Under the pieces are notes generated by a model. That model ran no database searches and was not told the DNA's origin. It saw only the letters and a list, made by a program, of their open reading frames with translations. From NCBI GenBank assembly GCA_003693705.1, contig RBZT01000562.1, positions 700 to 64,699 on the forward strand: a DNA stretch of 64,000 bases, written 5' to 3'. The stretch's first letter is position 1. The number at the start of each line of letters is the position of its first letter. This document shows, one piece after another, positions 12,850-23,398 of the stretch. Made by a program: the position numbers and the translations under genes. Source of the DNA: Polymyxa betae. Its lineage: Eukaryota; Endomyxa; Phytomyxea; Plasmodiophorida; Plasmodiophoridae.

Positions 12850-13516
12850 CACGCCACAATGACGACGGCACCCTCACGACGACGACGATATGGAGACGAT
12901 ATCAATCTGAAGGACGCAATTAACTGGTACGCATCGATTCTTGCGTTACTACTTCCAACTGGACGCCCCAAACGCACCCGGCCGCCCCAGATTGCTGAGC
13001 CGATCTGGGAGGGAGTCGGCTGGGCGGCGCGACCTGCAAAGTCAGCAGGGCAGCCGGCAAGGCTCTGTGGTCGATTACAATAGGCGATAGTGTCTATTCA
13101 GGCAGAGGATGATCTGATGAGCTCGTCAAGGGGGTTGCCAGGTGATGGTTGTAACCAAAAGGGTCTCCAGTAGCAGCCGTGCATGGCCCATCTGGAAACG
13201 CGTTGACTGGCAACAAGCTCGAGCTATGCTCGGGTGTCGCTCCGTCTAATCATTGGTTTGTTACCTAATCAGTTTTATATGCATTTAAATATATAAGCAT
13301 TACGAATACAGAACACCATAAGCATGTTCTTTTTGTTTCAAAACCTCCTTTTCTAATGGGCTCATGGCACCGAGATAAAAAGGCGAATTGTATGGATTCA
13401 CTGTGCCATAATCGCCTCCCAAAATGAAGCAGCATTCCCATCACATGTGATTTGCAACTGGTTTCCGTCACCGATCCAGACATGTCAAACACAGGTTTGC
13501 AATTTCGCAAAGAGAT
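12850..13516. other. Intergenic, no gene recognised
   Basis: About 670 bp. A minus-strand open frame near 13265-13510 (81 codons) and a plus-strand one near 12859-13083 show no family resemblance; neither is called. Confidence 0.4.
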
Positions 13517-13529
13517 ATGTATGAGAGAT

Positions 13530-14360
13530 TACATTTTAATTGTGTCTATCCACGGCCGCTGTGCTGGCTCTGGGCATCGCTTTTTCGCACGACGACCCCA
13601 GGCCGAACATCGCGTACAGCCAAGCTCTCTCAGTACGTCAATGACATCGTCTACGAACGGTCGATGCTAACATTCGACCAGCTCGGAGCTGCCCTGCTGG
13701 AGACGGCCTCCTCCGCACTGGACCAGCACGACCTCGACGAGCCACAAGACCGCATGTCGACGAACGACAACGGGACGGGTCAAAGACGCGCTCGCAATAT
13801 TTTTCCGGGCTGCTGCGTGTCGGGGGGGGGGGGGCAGCACGACTGCCCGAGCTGCCGTCATGACGCGCAGCCTGGCGATCGCTGCAGGTTGATAGCTGCT
13901 GCTATAAATGCCTGATCTATCGACGTCCTTGGAGATATTCAGAATAGAGATAGAGACTTATGAATCATTAGGCGGGGAAGGACCCTACTTATCAATTATT
14001 AGTAAGGAAGGGCCGACCTGGTAACATTACATCTGCCGACCCGAAAGATCACGTCGACGAACCCTATCGACGTCACTTGCTGATTTGACAGATGATGTAA
14101 CGTTACATCTTAGCGACGCGTCGTATGAGGAGTTCCTCTCGATCAACGCTATATGATATGATGACGGATTCCATCAAAGATGGCCGAAATCGACCGGCTC
14201 GAAGACCCCTTGATAATGGCAAGCGCGGTGCCGGGCCAGATCGCGCCCGTCTGTACTTGATGGATTCGGCCCAGAGCACGAACGCGCGATCTGTGACAAG
14301 GCGGTGGGCGTGCACGACCTGGCCACGAGCTGTGCGCAATGCCTCTTCTGTTGAGCTGCA
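13530..14360 (+). pseudogene. Decayed relative of the adjacent RING protein gene (tentative)
   Basis: A signal-peptide-like segment (AAVLALGIAFSHDDPRP) is followed, in shifted frames, by helical sequence (VNDIVYERSMLTFDQL), a CPSCR motif after a 13-G tract, and near 14220-14335 a block GAGPDRARLYL then ICDKAVGVHDLATSCAQC. The last block parallels GAGPERARQYL and the first half of the RING (CGICLDEVKPEATSC) in the intact gene 270 bp downstream. Frames are broken in several places, at least one near the homopolymer. I read it as a tandem duplicate in decay; an intact gene with unrecognised small introns is the alternative. Confidence 0.4.
13822..13834 (+). repeat. G13 homopolymer
   Basis: Thirteen consecutive G inside the decayed RING-like locus; a likely site of indels or assembly error. 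Confidence 0.9.
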
Positions 14361-14608
14361 AGTCGAGAAACCCTAACCTGACATAAACCAACCCTTGTTG
14401 GCTCTGTATTCCGTCTCATCCCATTCCATAACATCTCTTCGATGGCCGAGCCGTACTGCCCCCCATGAGCCGTTTGACCACGAGGCCCCCAGTTGTTTAT
14501 TAGGACAGTGGACTGTGGATGGACATAGGCTACCCCCGTGATGCGCCACGGCGTCCGAACGAGCCGCCACCAAACTTCTATCGACATCCCATCCCCAACA
14601 CACACATA

Positions 14609-15160
14609 ATGTTGGCCGTGTTCGTCATCCTCGCGCTGATGCTGACGTCGACGGTGATGGGGCAGCCGAGGGCGAGGGCGCGGCCGCGCGCCCGCAACAT
14701 CCTCTCTGATCGCTACATCGTCAATGCCCTGTTCCAAGCTATTCAGGCTCAGGAACAACTCGACGACGACGACCCCGACCTGGCGCCGAGCCCTCTCCTG
14801 GACCATCTGGCTCGCTCGCTATCCGAACGGCTCCTCCTAAGTCATGACCGGAACAGGACCGGTTCCACAATTTTCACAGAATCCAGTCACGACGACAACG
14901 ACGACGAGGAAGAGGTCGTCGTCTATCACGTGGACGATCGCGAAGGGGCCGGACCGGAGCGCGCCCGCCAGTATCTGAGCGACAATCGCAACGTCCTGTG
15001 CGGCATCTGCCTGGACGAAGTGAAGCCGGAGGCGACCAGCTGTCCGCACGCCGCCTCCCATTGTTTCTGTATCGCATGCGTCGCCCCGGCCCTGGCCACG
15101 ACGAGATCGCGGAAGCATCTGTGCCCGGTCTGCAGGCAGCCCTGGCAGCACTCAACCTGA
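14609..15160 (+). CDS. Signal-peptide RING-finger protein
   Basis: Starting at the ATG at 14609 the product is 183 aa with a hydrophobic N-terminus (MLAVFVILALMLTSTVMG), an Arg-rich segment, acidic runs (QLDDDDPD, DDNDDEEE), and a C-terminal RING of C3HC4 spacing: CGIC, then TSCPHAASHCFCIAC, then CPVCRQPW. An upstream in-frame ATG at 14519 would bury the signal peptide and is less likely. RING proteins act as E3 ubiquitin ligases. A secreted or luminal RING is unusual, and the hydrophobic segment may instead be a signal anchor with the RING facing the cytosol. The RING is at the extreme C-terminus. No intron is needed. Confidence 0.75.
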   Translation: MLAVFVILALMLTSTVMGQPRARARPRARNILSDRYIVNALFQAIQAQEQLDDDDPDLAPSPLLDHLARSLSERLLLSHDRNRTGSTIFTESSHDDNDDEEEVVVYHVDDREGAGPERARQYLSDNRNVLCGICLDEVKPEATSCPHAASHCFCIACVAPALATTRSRKHLCPVCRQPWQHST

Positions 15161-15167
15161 ACACATC

Positions 15168-15184
15168 AAAACCCTAAAACCCTG
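15168..15184 (+). repeat. Telomere-like repeat before the P4H gene
   Basis: AAAACCCTAAAACCCTG lies 37 bp upstream of the P4H ATG, like plant telo-boxes in position. Possible promoter or 5' UTR element. Confidence 0.6.
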
Positions 15185-15220
15185 ACTAAACTGTTTACCG
15201 CTCGTCACACTCGCTTTCGC

Positions 15221-16964
15221 ATGTTTCGCTCGGTCGTAGCCGCCGGCATCGTTGTCTCCATCGCCGTCTATTACCGGCGCCAGCCGCCTCCCGAGGATCA
15301 GCACGACCCCGTCCCAGTCCACGTGACGTTCGTCAACAACGTCGCCGACGACGACCTCGAGCTGTTCTGGTGGGATGCGGACGCCGCCATCGAGCGGTCG
15401 ATGGCGCAGATGGGCCGCGACGGCGGCCGATTCGAATCGGAGACGTACGCGGACCATATCTGGACGTTCAGGAACCTCCAAGGCGTCCTGATCCGCAGCG
15501 TCGTGGTCGACGCCGGCGATGGGCCGCAGCGATTCGCGGCCGTCGTCGATCGCGCCCCGATGGACGAATACGCGAGGCGGACGGGACGCCCATGGCTCAA
15601 CGTCTGGCCCCGAGACCCGGTCCGATATCATATGTGGGGCGAGGGGCCCATCGGCCGGGCCGAGACCGTCGAGGTCGGGTACGGCCATTGGCTGGGCGAA
15701 GGCGGCCCCGATTGGGATGAATTGGGTGAGAAAACTCGAGTCGTTTTCGAAGAAAAAAACCCAAAAGTATTTTACGGGCACTTTTCTCAACCGCTTTTTT
15801 TCAGTGATTTTGTGTTTGATTGGTTTTGGATGAATAGAGTGAGAAAAATTCGACTCGTTTTTCGAAAAAAAAACGGAAAATTTAAGGGCAGTTTTTTCAA
15901 AAGTTTTCTTGGATGATATTATGTTTTATTCGTTTGGCTTTAGCGCAGAAGATGATGACGGTAACGATCACGACTGAGGCGGAGTCTCCGCGGCTTGTCT
16001 CACTGGCCGGGTTCATGTCGCCGGCCGAATGCGACCAGTTCATTGCCGAGGCGAACGCTCGCGGCGGCTTCCAACGCAGCCTGACGACCGAGTATGATCA
16101 TTGTCGTGGCCATCGCCCCGTCTAACGCTGCGCAGTAAAGGTATCGTAAGCGAGTCGAGGACCAGCTCGACCATCTGGCTGGATACCGCCGAGACACCGC
16201 TCTTCGAGCACGTCTCGCGGCGCATGTTCGCCCTGATGCGCATCGATTATACGCCGGAGCGCGCACGCCGCATCACCGAATCGTTCCAGCTGCTGCATTA
16301 CGGACCCAACCAGCAATACAAGGTTTATAGGGTTTTAGGGTTTGTATCGCTCCCCTTTTTGGCGTTCTTTTCGGTCATCACCGTTAATTGCTTCCTGAGA
16401 GGGCCTGACTGGCTGATTGATTGACGGTGTGATGTGGTCGTACAGCCCCATACGGATTGGTTCGACGTGGACTCGGAAGAGAACGCCCACTACCTGTCAG
16501 TGCTGAAAGGCCGTAATCGGTTCGCGACCTTCTTTCTGTATCTGAGCGATGTCGATGAGGGTGGCGGTCAGTTTATTGTTGCGGCGTGGCGCAACCTCCT
16601 CGCCTGACTCAGTTTCGTTACAGAGACAGCATTCCCTCTGGCGAAAGTAAAAACGCGTTTTTGGCAAACACCGACACATTAGGGTTTAGGGTTTCGATTA
16701 GGGTTTTGAGTATGAAGGGACCTCCGAGGAAGGCTGCCAGAAAGGCCTGCGCATGCGACCGAAGAAGGGCGACGCGATCATCTTCTATTCGATGATGCCA
16801 GGTAACGTGGGCATCGGACTGGCTCCATGTGGTAACGCTATAATGGGACAGATGGGAATCTGGATCCGCAGAGTCTCCATGCCGGCTGTCCGGTCATCCG
16901 AGGCGAGAAATACGCCGCTAATATCTGGTTCTGGGAGCCGACCCGATTCGGCCCGGATCCATAG
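15221..16964 (+). CDS. VHL-beta-like domain fused to prolyl 4-hydroxylase
   Basis: Seven exons (15221-15725, 15944-16091, 16136-16322, 16446-16566, 16624-16646, 16711-16801, 16852-16964) sum to 395 aa with every phase consistent. Residues 1-18 form a signal anchor (SVVAAGIVVSIAVYY). Residues about 32-108 match the von Hippel-Lindau beta domain pattern (VHVTFVNN ... LELFWW ... ETYADHIWTFRN). From about 185 follows a 2OG-Fe(II) prolyl 4-hydroxylase: FMSPAECDQFI, GIVSESRTSSTIWL, the metal motif HTDWF, GGGETAFP, GDAIIFYSM, distal histidine SLHAGCPV and 2-oxoglutarate Lys in GEKYAANIWFWEP. All catalytic residues are present. Exon 5 is a 23-nt microexon. The enzyme should hydroxylate proline on secretory-pathway or membrane-facing substrates; in animals VHL reads the hydroxyproline made by a related enzyme. 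Confidence 0.88.
15726..15943 (+). repeat. Tandemly duplicated intron inside the P4H gene
   Basis: The 218-bp intron is two diverged copies: 15726-15837 and 15839-15943. Each begins GTGAGAAAA and has the same order of motifs (ACTCG/ TTCGA/ poly-A/ C) and ends in a TAG acceptor. Only use of the first donor and last acceptor keeps the reading frame. Confidence 0.75.
16326..16343 (+). repeat. Telomere-like repeat in P4H intron 3
   Basis: TATAGGGTTTTAGGGTTT lies 4 bp inside the donor of the 123-bp intron, sense direction. Confidence 0.8.
16679..16708 (+). repeat. Telomere-like repeats in P4H intron 5
   Basis: Three TTAGGG units in the sense direction, ending 2 bp before the acceptor of a 64-bp intron. 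Confidence 0.8.
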
Positions 16965-17610
16965 TGCTATAAAACAGACCAATTCAAACCCTAACCACCG
17001 GCATGGTGGACGGCGCTCTTTACGCTAGGGCTGGGCGCAGACCCCGAGGGTCCATGAACTTCCTTCTGGGATTGATTCGCTCTTGAAGGAGATCGTTGAG
17101 ATTCAACCCAGCAGAGGGCTGAAAAACCTGGTTTGGAAGGGCTGGAACCTGTTGGCCCAATCCTGCAGGGATGATCAACCTAACACTGTTTCGATCTCAT
17201 GCTGGTCACTCAGCTTCTATTTCATACTGACTATCAGATCGGACATTCGTCTATGTAAGCGTTCTGCAGCAGTATTGTTTGTTTCTGCTTTCATAGTGCT
17301 GTATTGACGCCGGTTATGTTGCATTTGCAGTATTCGGTCCTGTTGTCTGATAGGGTCCTATAAACAAATGATTTATTATGAAAATTGTTGTGAGTTTCCT
17401 TTTTCCGGTTACAAAATCGGAATTTTTTTTATTTGTTTCAACCTTTTTTTGTTACTGCTGAGAAGCGGGCTGCTGTCCTGTGGCAACAATTGCGCAGTTA
17501 CGCAGTTTGTGTGGGACAGGTTGCGCGACCTAAATCCCGTACGGACCCCGTGCGGGCCGAATATCCATCCATCCCTTTCTGCAGATCTGCAATCTCCCCG
17601 TCAGCCAACG
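16965..17610. other. Intergenic between P4H and NAT10
   Basis: About 645 bp. One AAACCCTAA motif at 16986-16994. No gene recognised; an AT-rich stretch near 17360-17450 probably belongs to the NAT10 promoter. Confidence 0.5.
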
Positions 17611-20600
17611 ATGCGAAAGGTCGTGGACGCGCGCGTCCGCCAGCTGATCGAGAACGGCGTCGCCCAGCGCCACCGCTCCATGTTCGTGATGGTGGGCGAC
17701 AAAGGCCGTGATCAGATCGTCAATCTGCACTATATGCTGACCAAGGCCCAGACCGGCAAAACCAAACCCAAAGTCCTCTGGGCCTATAAAAAGGATCTCG
17801 GATTCGCCTCGCACCAACAGAAACGCTCCAAGCAAATCAAGCGCGAGGTCACGAAAACCGTGGAGTAGTACGACTGTGCGGCTGATTGCTCTGTTTTAGA
17901 TTAAGCGTGGAGTTCGCGATCCGGACGCGCACGATCCGTTCGAGCTGTTTCTGACGTCGACGGAGATTCGGTTCTGTTACTATAAAGATTCGCACAAGAT
18001 TCTCGGGAAGACGTTCCAGATCTGCGTCCTGCAGGATTTCGAGGCGCTGACGCCGAACCTGCTGGCCCGGACCGTGGAGACCGTCGAGGGTGGCGGACTT
18101 GTGATCCTGTTGCTGAAGACGATGACGTCGCTGCGAGCGATGTTCGCGATGGCCATGGACGTGCACTCGAGGTTCCGTACCGAGGCCCATACGGATGTGG
18201 TGCCCCGTTTCAACGAACGCTTCATCCTGTCGCTGGCCCAGTGCCAGCAGTGCCTCGTCGTCGACGATGAACTCAACATCCTGCCGTTGTCGTCGCATGC
18301 CCGATCCATGACCAAGGCGACCCCCGGGTCCCTCGATATCGACCAGGAGCTCGTCGACCTCCAGGTACACACTGAGTTTTACGTTACACTTTGTTTACGT
18401 TACACTCTGTTTACGTTACACGTTTACGTTACTCATGTTGTGGTAGCGATCGTTATCGGGCGTGCATCCGGCCTGTGAGATGGTGGGGATGTGCAAGACG
18501 CTGGACCAGGCCCAGTCTCTGATGCAGCTGATCAACTGTATCCAGGAGGCTGATACCAAGTCTGTGGTGTCGCTGACCGCCGGTCGTGGTCGTGGGAAGT
18601 CCGCCTGTCTCGGGTTGGCGATCGCCTCAGCGATCAGCTGCGGCCTCAGCAACATCTTCATCTGCGCGCCGTCCGCCGAAAACCTCGGCACCGTCTTCGA
18701 TTTCGTCTTCAAAGGATTCGACGCCCTCGACTACGCCGAGCACGTCGACTACGAGATTCTGCGATCCAAGACGACGGGCGACGTCGTCAAGGTCAATGTC
18801 CATCGCGAGAACCGCCGCCAGACCATTCAGTTCATTCACGCCAAACACTCCGACAAACTCCTCAACTGTGAGCTCCTGCTGATCGACGAGGCCGCTGCCA
18901 TCCCGCTCGTACTAGTCCGAGACTTGATGGGCCCGTACGTCACGGTCTTGTCGTCCACCATCAACGGATACGAAGGCACTGGTCGCTCTCTATCCCTGAA
19001 ACTGTTCGCCGGATTGCGGAAACAGCGCCAGGGCGCGCCCTTCGTCGAGCTGGCCCTCGAGCAGCCCATCCGATACGGGGGTGGGGACCCGGTCGAGTCG
19101 TGGTTGAATCGCGTCCTGTGTCTCGACTGTCAGCCGGCCCCGATTACGAGCGCGGCCCCGCACCCGTCCACGTGTCAACTGTTCTACGTGAATCGCGACA
19201 CGTTGTTCTCGCACCATGCGCAGTCCGAGACGTTCCTGCAGCGACTCATGGCGCTGTTCGTCACGTCGCACTACAAGAACACGCCCAACGATCTGCAGAT
19301 GATGTCGGACGCGCCCGCCCATCACCTCTTCGTCCTGCTGGGACCGGATCCGGCGCCGATGCCCGACGTCCTGGCCGTCGTCCAGATCGCCTTGGAAGGG
19401 AACTTGAAGGCGTCGTCGGTGGCCACGAATCAGTCGCGTGCGGCCCAGCCGAGCGGCGATCTGATTCCGTGGACGATCTCGCAGCAGTTCCAGGACAACG
19501 AGTTCGCCGCTTTGCGAGGCGCGCGTGTCGTCCGTGTTGCCGTGCACCCCAATCTGCAACGAATGGGATACGGGACTCGGGCTCTTGCTCTGCTTAAAAC
19601 CTATTTCTCCGGACAGATGGTGGGCGTGTACGACGACCCGGTGGATATGGCGTCGCCGGCGGCCGTCGCTGCCACCGGTGATCTGCTTACCGAGGTGATC
19701 GCACCGCGATCCGGCTTACCGCCGATTCTGACGGCGTTGGATGAGCGTCCTGCCGAGCACGTCGACTATGTCGGGACGTCATTCGGCCTGTCGCAATCGC
19801 TGATGAACTTCTGGGTGAAGGCCGCCTTCGAGCCTGTCTATCTGCGCCAGACGCAGAACGAGATCACTGGAGAGCATTCCATCATCATGCTGTCGGCGCT
19901 GGGCGACAACCGCGCCTGGCTCCCGAATTACGTCGCCGATTTCCGCCGCCGATTCATCCACCTGCTGCCGATGTCATTCCCATCGATGCCGGTCCAGCTG
20001 GCGTTGGCGATTGTGGCGCCGTCGTCGGCCGTCATCTCCGGCGCTGCCCGCGCGCCTGCTGAAGATACCAAGACCATCACCGTCAACGAACTGCGAACGA
20101 TGTTCTCCGAGTACGACCTGCGTCGTCTGGAGGCGTATTCCCGCTCGATGGTTGATTATCATCTGGTGTTGGATTTGGTCCCGTCGATTGTGCGCCTGAT
20201 GTTCCAAGATCGGCTGGGCGTGGCGGTTCGCACTAGCTTCACGCAGGCAGCTCTGGCCATCGGGCTCGGCCTGCAGTTCAAATCTGTGGATCAGCTGCAT
20301 CAGGAGCTGCAGATTGAGCCGAATCAGGTCCTGGCGTTGTTCAATAAGCTGATTCGGAAAGTGGTGGCGATGTTCCGGTCGTTGGAAGAGGAGGATGTTC
20401 GCAAGACAATGCACGCTTCCGGAGAGCTGAAGTTCACAGCGCTGGGACAGAATCTTGATAAGGAGATGAGCGAAGCTGCTCGCGAGACCCAGAAAAAATT
20501 GGCGGAGAAGCAGAAGGCTCTGCTGAGCAGCTCGGATTTAAAAGAGTACGCGATCACACAGACCAATGATCAATGGGCGGCCGCGCTGCCGACTGGTGGT

Positions 20601-20738
20601 GATGCTGTCCCATCGTCGATCGCATTGCCTTCGACGAAGAGGCGAAAACCTGACGAGACTGTTGCCCAGACAAAATCGAAAAGTAAAGATAAGAAAAGCA
20701 AAAAGTCGACTTTCAAGAAATCGAAACAACGTCAATAA
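17611..20738 (+). CDS. NAT10: RNA cytidine acetyltransferase NAT10/Kre33
   Basis: Exons 17611-17859, 17900-18364 and 18447-20738 give 1001 aa, close to human NAT10 (1025). Blocks in order: N-terminal TmcA-like domain (LIENGVAQRHRSMFVMVGD, VLWAYKKDLGF, DPFELF, KILGKTFQICVLQDFEAL, LLARTVETVEGGG, VPRFNERFILSL), Walker A in LTAGRGRGKSACLGL, the Walker B-like LLIDEAAAIPL, STINGYEGTGRSLSLKL, GNAT domain with acetyl-CoA loop VAVHPNLQRMGYGTRAL, and a Lys-rich C-terminal tail. The enzyme makes N4-acetylcytidine in 18S rRNA and tRNA in the nucleolus, using ATP and acetyl-CoA. The first donor (GTGGAG) is weak but restores frame and family alignment. Complete gene. Confidence 0.95.
18378..18432 (+). repeat. 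Short tandem repeat in NAT10 intron 2
   Basis: TTTACGTTAC occurs four times with spacings of 16, 16 and 13 bp, filling two thirds of the 82-bp intron. Confidence 0.85.
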
Positions 20739-20773
20739 ACTGTCTAATGTATGAAATTATGCTATTTTTCAGG

Positions 20774-22543
20774 TTACAGTATAACCACGATGGCAGTTAT
20801 ATTATCTTGACTGCCCCTATCGTAAGCCAGTTGAGTCAACGCTTCTGAGGCACGCTGAGCCCTGCCGTTTTCCGTTTCGTGCACGAATTTGGCGACGAAT
20901 TCAGCGGCTTCCTGATCTGACAGTACGTCCCAGACACCATCGCATGCAATGATTACAGCGACGTCGTCATTCTCCAATGCGGTTCTGCCTGGACCCAGAT
21001 CAGAACATTGCCAGCATCGATCGTTGATCTTACTAATATACGGTTCGACAGAGACTGAAGGTTTCAGATGATGGTCACCAAATGCTCGCGATACAGCCTG
21101 TTTGGATCAAAGAGCAATCAGAATTTGCCAAAAAATCATTCACATCCTCCATAATTTAAATACAAAAGGTTATAAAGAGAGTAACGATTAGAGATTCCAA
21201 CAAACTTCCCAACGAAAATTTGCAACAGTTTCATTGGGGGAAAACGGGGGGAAAGGCTTAATACTGGCTAAACTGCCCAATCTTTACGACAATGTTAGAA
21301 ATGAATAGAAATGAAACCCTGCCAAAAAGCTTTCAAAACAAAACTGGGCCGTGGCTTCTTACAAGTACGCCGTTGACACGGCCTCCAATAACAAACCCGC
21401 CAGCTTTGTTGACGCGCTCCATCTCAGTCGTAGAGTTCGGTTTATGATCAAACGATATCCGAGAGCTATATACCTACAATCACTTCAGCGATGCATCAAA
21501 CTGCAAAATCCAACGCACGTTGTTCGAAGCCTTGACCAGAACGGATCGCGCATCGCCGACGTTGGCGCTATAAAGCACACGCTGGCCGGATTCTTGATGA
21601 ATGAGACAAACGGCCACTGTGGCTCCTTAACATTCTTAAGTTTATCTGTCGGCTTTCCTTTGAGGTGCTTACCAGATTCCAAAATTGACCGTCTTCTCAT
21701 TTGAGCATCGGTGACCTGAACATAAAATAAGAGTGTGAATCAAACAGGACTAGCGATCCCATACGAAGAACGCCGACTCAATTCGATCGTTGATGGACAA
21801 GTTCGGGTTGGGGTCTGAAAGCGCACGTTCGAGGTTCTTCTATGAATTCAGCAACATCAAACAGGAGCTGAGAGCAGTTTACAATAGGAAAGCTTCGAAC
21901 GCAGAACTCGGCAGCTCCACGACCACCATGACCATCAAAACAACAGAAAAGCCCCTAGACGAGCTTTAAAAAAAGTGTCATTCAAGAAAGGTCGTCTCTC
22001 ATACACTAGATTTTTGGTGCCCGAACGAATCGATTAGCAGGTAATCGTCTTCCATATGCGGTCGACGACCTTGTAATTCAAAGCATCCGGCGTCTTTAAC
22101 AGAGGTCCACCTTGTTTTAATTAGCAGTCAGCGTCAATAGAATATTGCTATTTTCACCTATGATCAACCGGAAGTCGTTCAATATCCCAGAATTCATTCT
22201 GCAGCTGCTTCTTAGAAGTCAGAACAGCTATTCTCGCCTGCCTCATTCGAATCACGAAATCCTGAACGCCTTCAGCGTTTTCGCTGACGGCAATGAAATC
22301 GTCGTCGTTCGGATCGATGCTAAATCCAGCTGCATCCAGCAACGATAGCGAATGCCTCAAATGTCCAATTCGTTCCTTGAAGTTGATATTTGATAGACGA
22401 ATGCGATAGTATCTCGGATTATCCGGGTGATCGATGAGATTATTGATATAGATGAGGGCGGTGTCCAGGCCCTCGATCACGTCAATGGGATTGTTGCCCG
22501 GGTCGGATCGCATCTGGCCGAGGCATGCCTCGACCGTTGCCAT
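20774..22543 (-). CDS. PUB domain fused to PP2C-type protein phosphatase
   Basis: The first exon (ATG at 22543) encodes a PUB/PUG domain: ALIYINNLIDHPDNPRYYRI, then KERIGHLRHSLSLLDAAGF, as in NGLY1 and UBXD1. A 45-bp intron joins it in phase (split Arg codon) to a complete PP2C: GRRPHMEDDYLLID, CFDGHGGRGAAEF (DGxxG metal motif), NLERALSDPNPN, ANVGDARSVL, FDHKP, RVNKAGGFVIGGRVNGVL, AVSRAFGDHHLKP, IIACDGVWDVLSDQEA, RGSQDNITAIVV at the C-terminus. About seven exons. PUB domains bind the C-terminal tail of Cdc48/p97; PP2C removes phosphate from Ser/Thr using Mn/Mg. The fusion suggests a phosphatase brought to Cdc48 clients. Metal-binding acidic residues are present. Confidence 0.88.
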
Positions 22544-23398
22544 CACACAATCGCAAGCTGAATGATGACGGCACCATCAACCGTCACAGGACGATCGAGA
22601 GAGAATCTCAATGGGAGAGGCGATTGGTAACGTCAGAGGGTCCCTCTATGAGACTCTTATGACCCATCGGGCTCAGTACGGAGCGGCCTCGTCTATATTT
22701 GATGATTTGATTTAAAAAGGCGATGAGATGCTGGGGTCACTTGATGGCCCCATCAGCAGGTTGACACATGGGGCGGCCTCGTTAAGAAGGGGGTGATGGG
22801 GTCGCTGGTGTGATATCTGTCGCTCTTCTACTTAATTGTTCGGGATTGGCTTTTGTAACTTGCTCGCGTCAAATTTTTCACTGGGCAGAAGTAGTTTTCA
22901 TGATTCATGAATGAGATACGGATCCTGTTTCGCTGTTTTTCGCAATTTTGGAATCGTCTTCGAGTTACTGCATTGTGTGACAGGTTACGCCATTGATGCA
23001 TAATGTATAAAAGTGAGAAGAGAGCAGGAGTATATAGGCCTCTAAGCTGAGAGCCTGGTCGACACATTGAGGTTTACGATTGGCGGCTAACGCCAACCGG
23101 TGGGAAAATTATTCAATCTGTTGGTGTGATCGGCGAGACCTCAAGACTCCATGGCGGTTGCCGAAGCGAGATTGCCAACGCAAGTTGCTGAGGTCGAGCC
23201 AGACGAAGCCGTATTTTTTAAATTAGATAGAGGTATCAAACTAGCTTGAGTATCAAGCATCAAAGAGAACTGAAACGAAACGAACTGGGTTTGAACGCAA
23301 AGCTTGTCTAAATCAGAGATGGCTCGGCAATGATACTATGGACAATTGATTAGAACTATTACAGCCACCATTATATATATTAGACGAGGTAGTTATTA
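22544..23398. other. Intergenic between the PUB-PP2C gene and receptor copy 4
   Basis: About 855 bp without a supportable gene. The block GGGGCGGCCTCGTTAAGA near 22768 and GAGCGGCCTCGT near 22681 share a core, a weak short repeat. It holds the start region of the phosphatase gene and the 3' flank of copy 4. Confidence 0.5.

Noticed and set aside
12859-13083. Plus-strand open frame beginning just upstream of Aurora
   Set aside because: Arg/Pro-rich, reads through the likely Aurora promoter, no homology.
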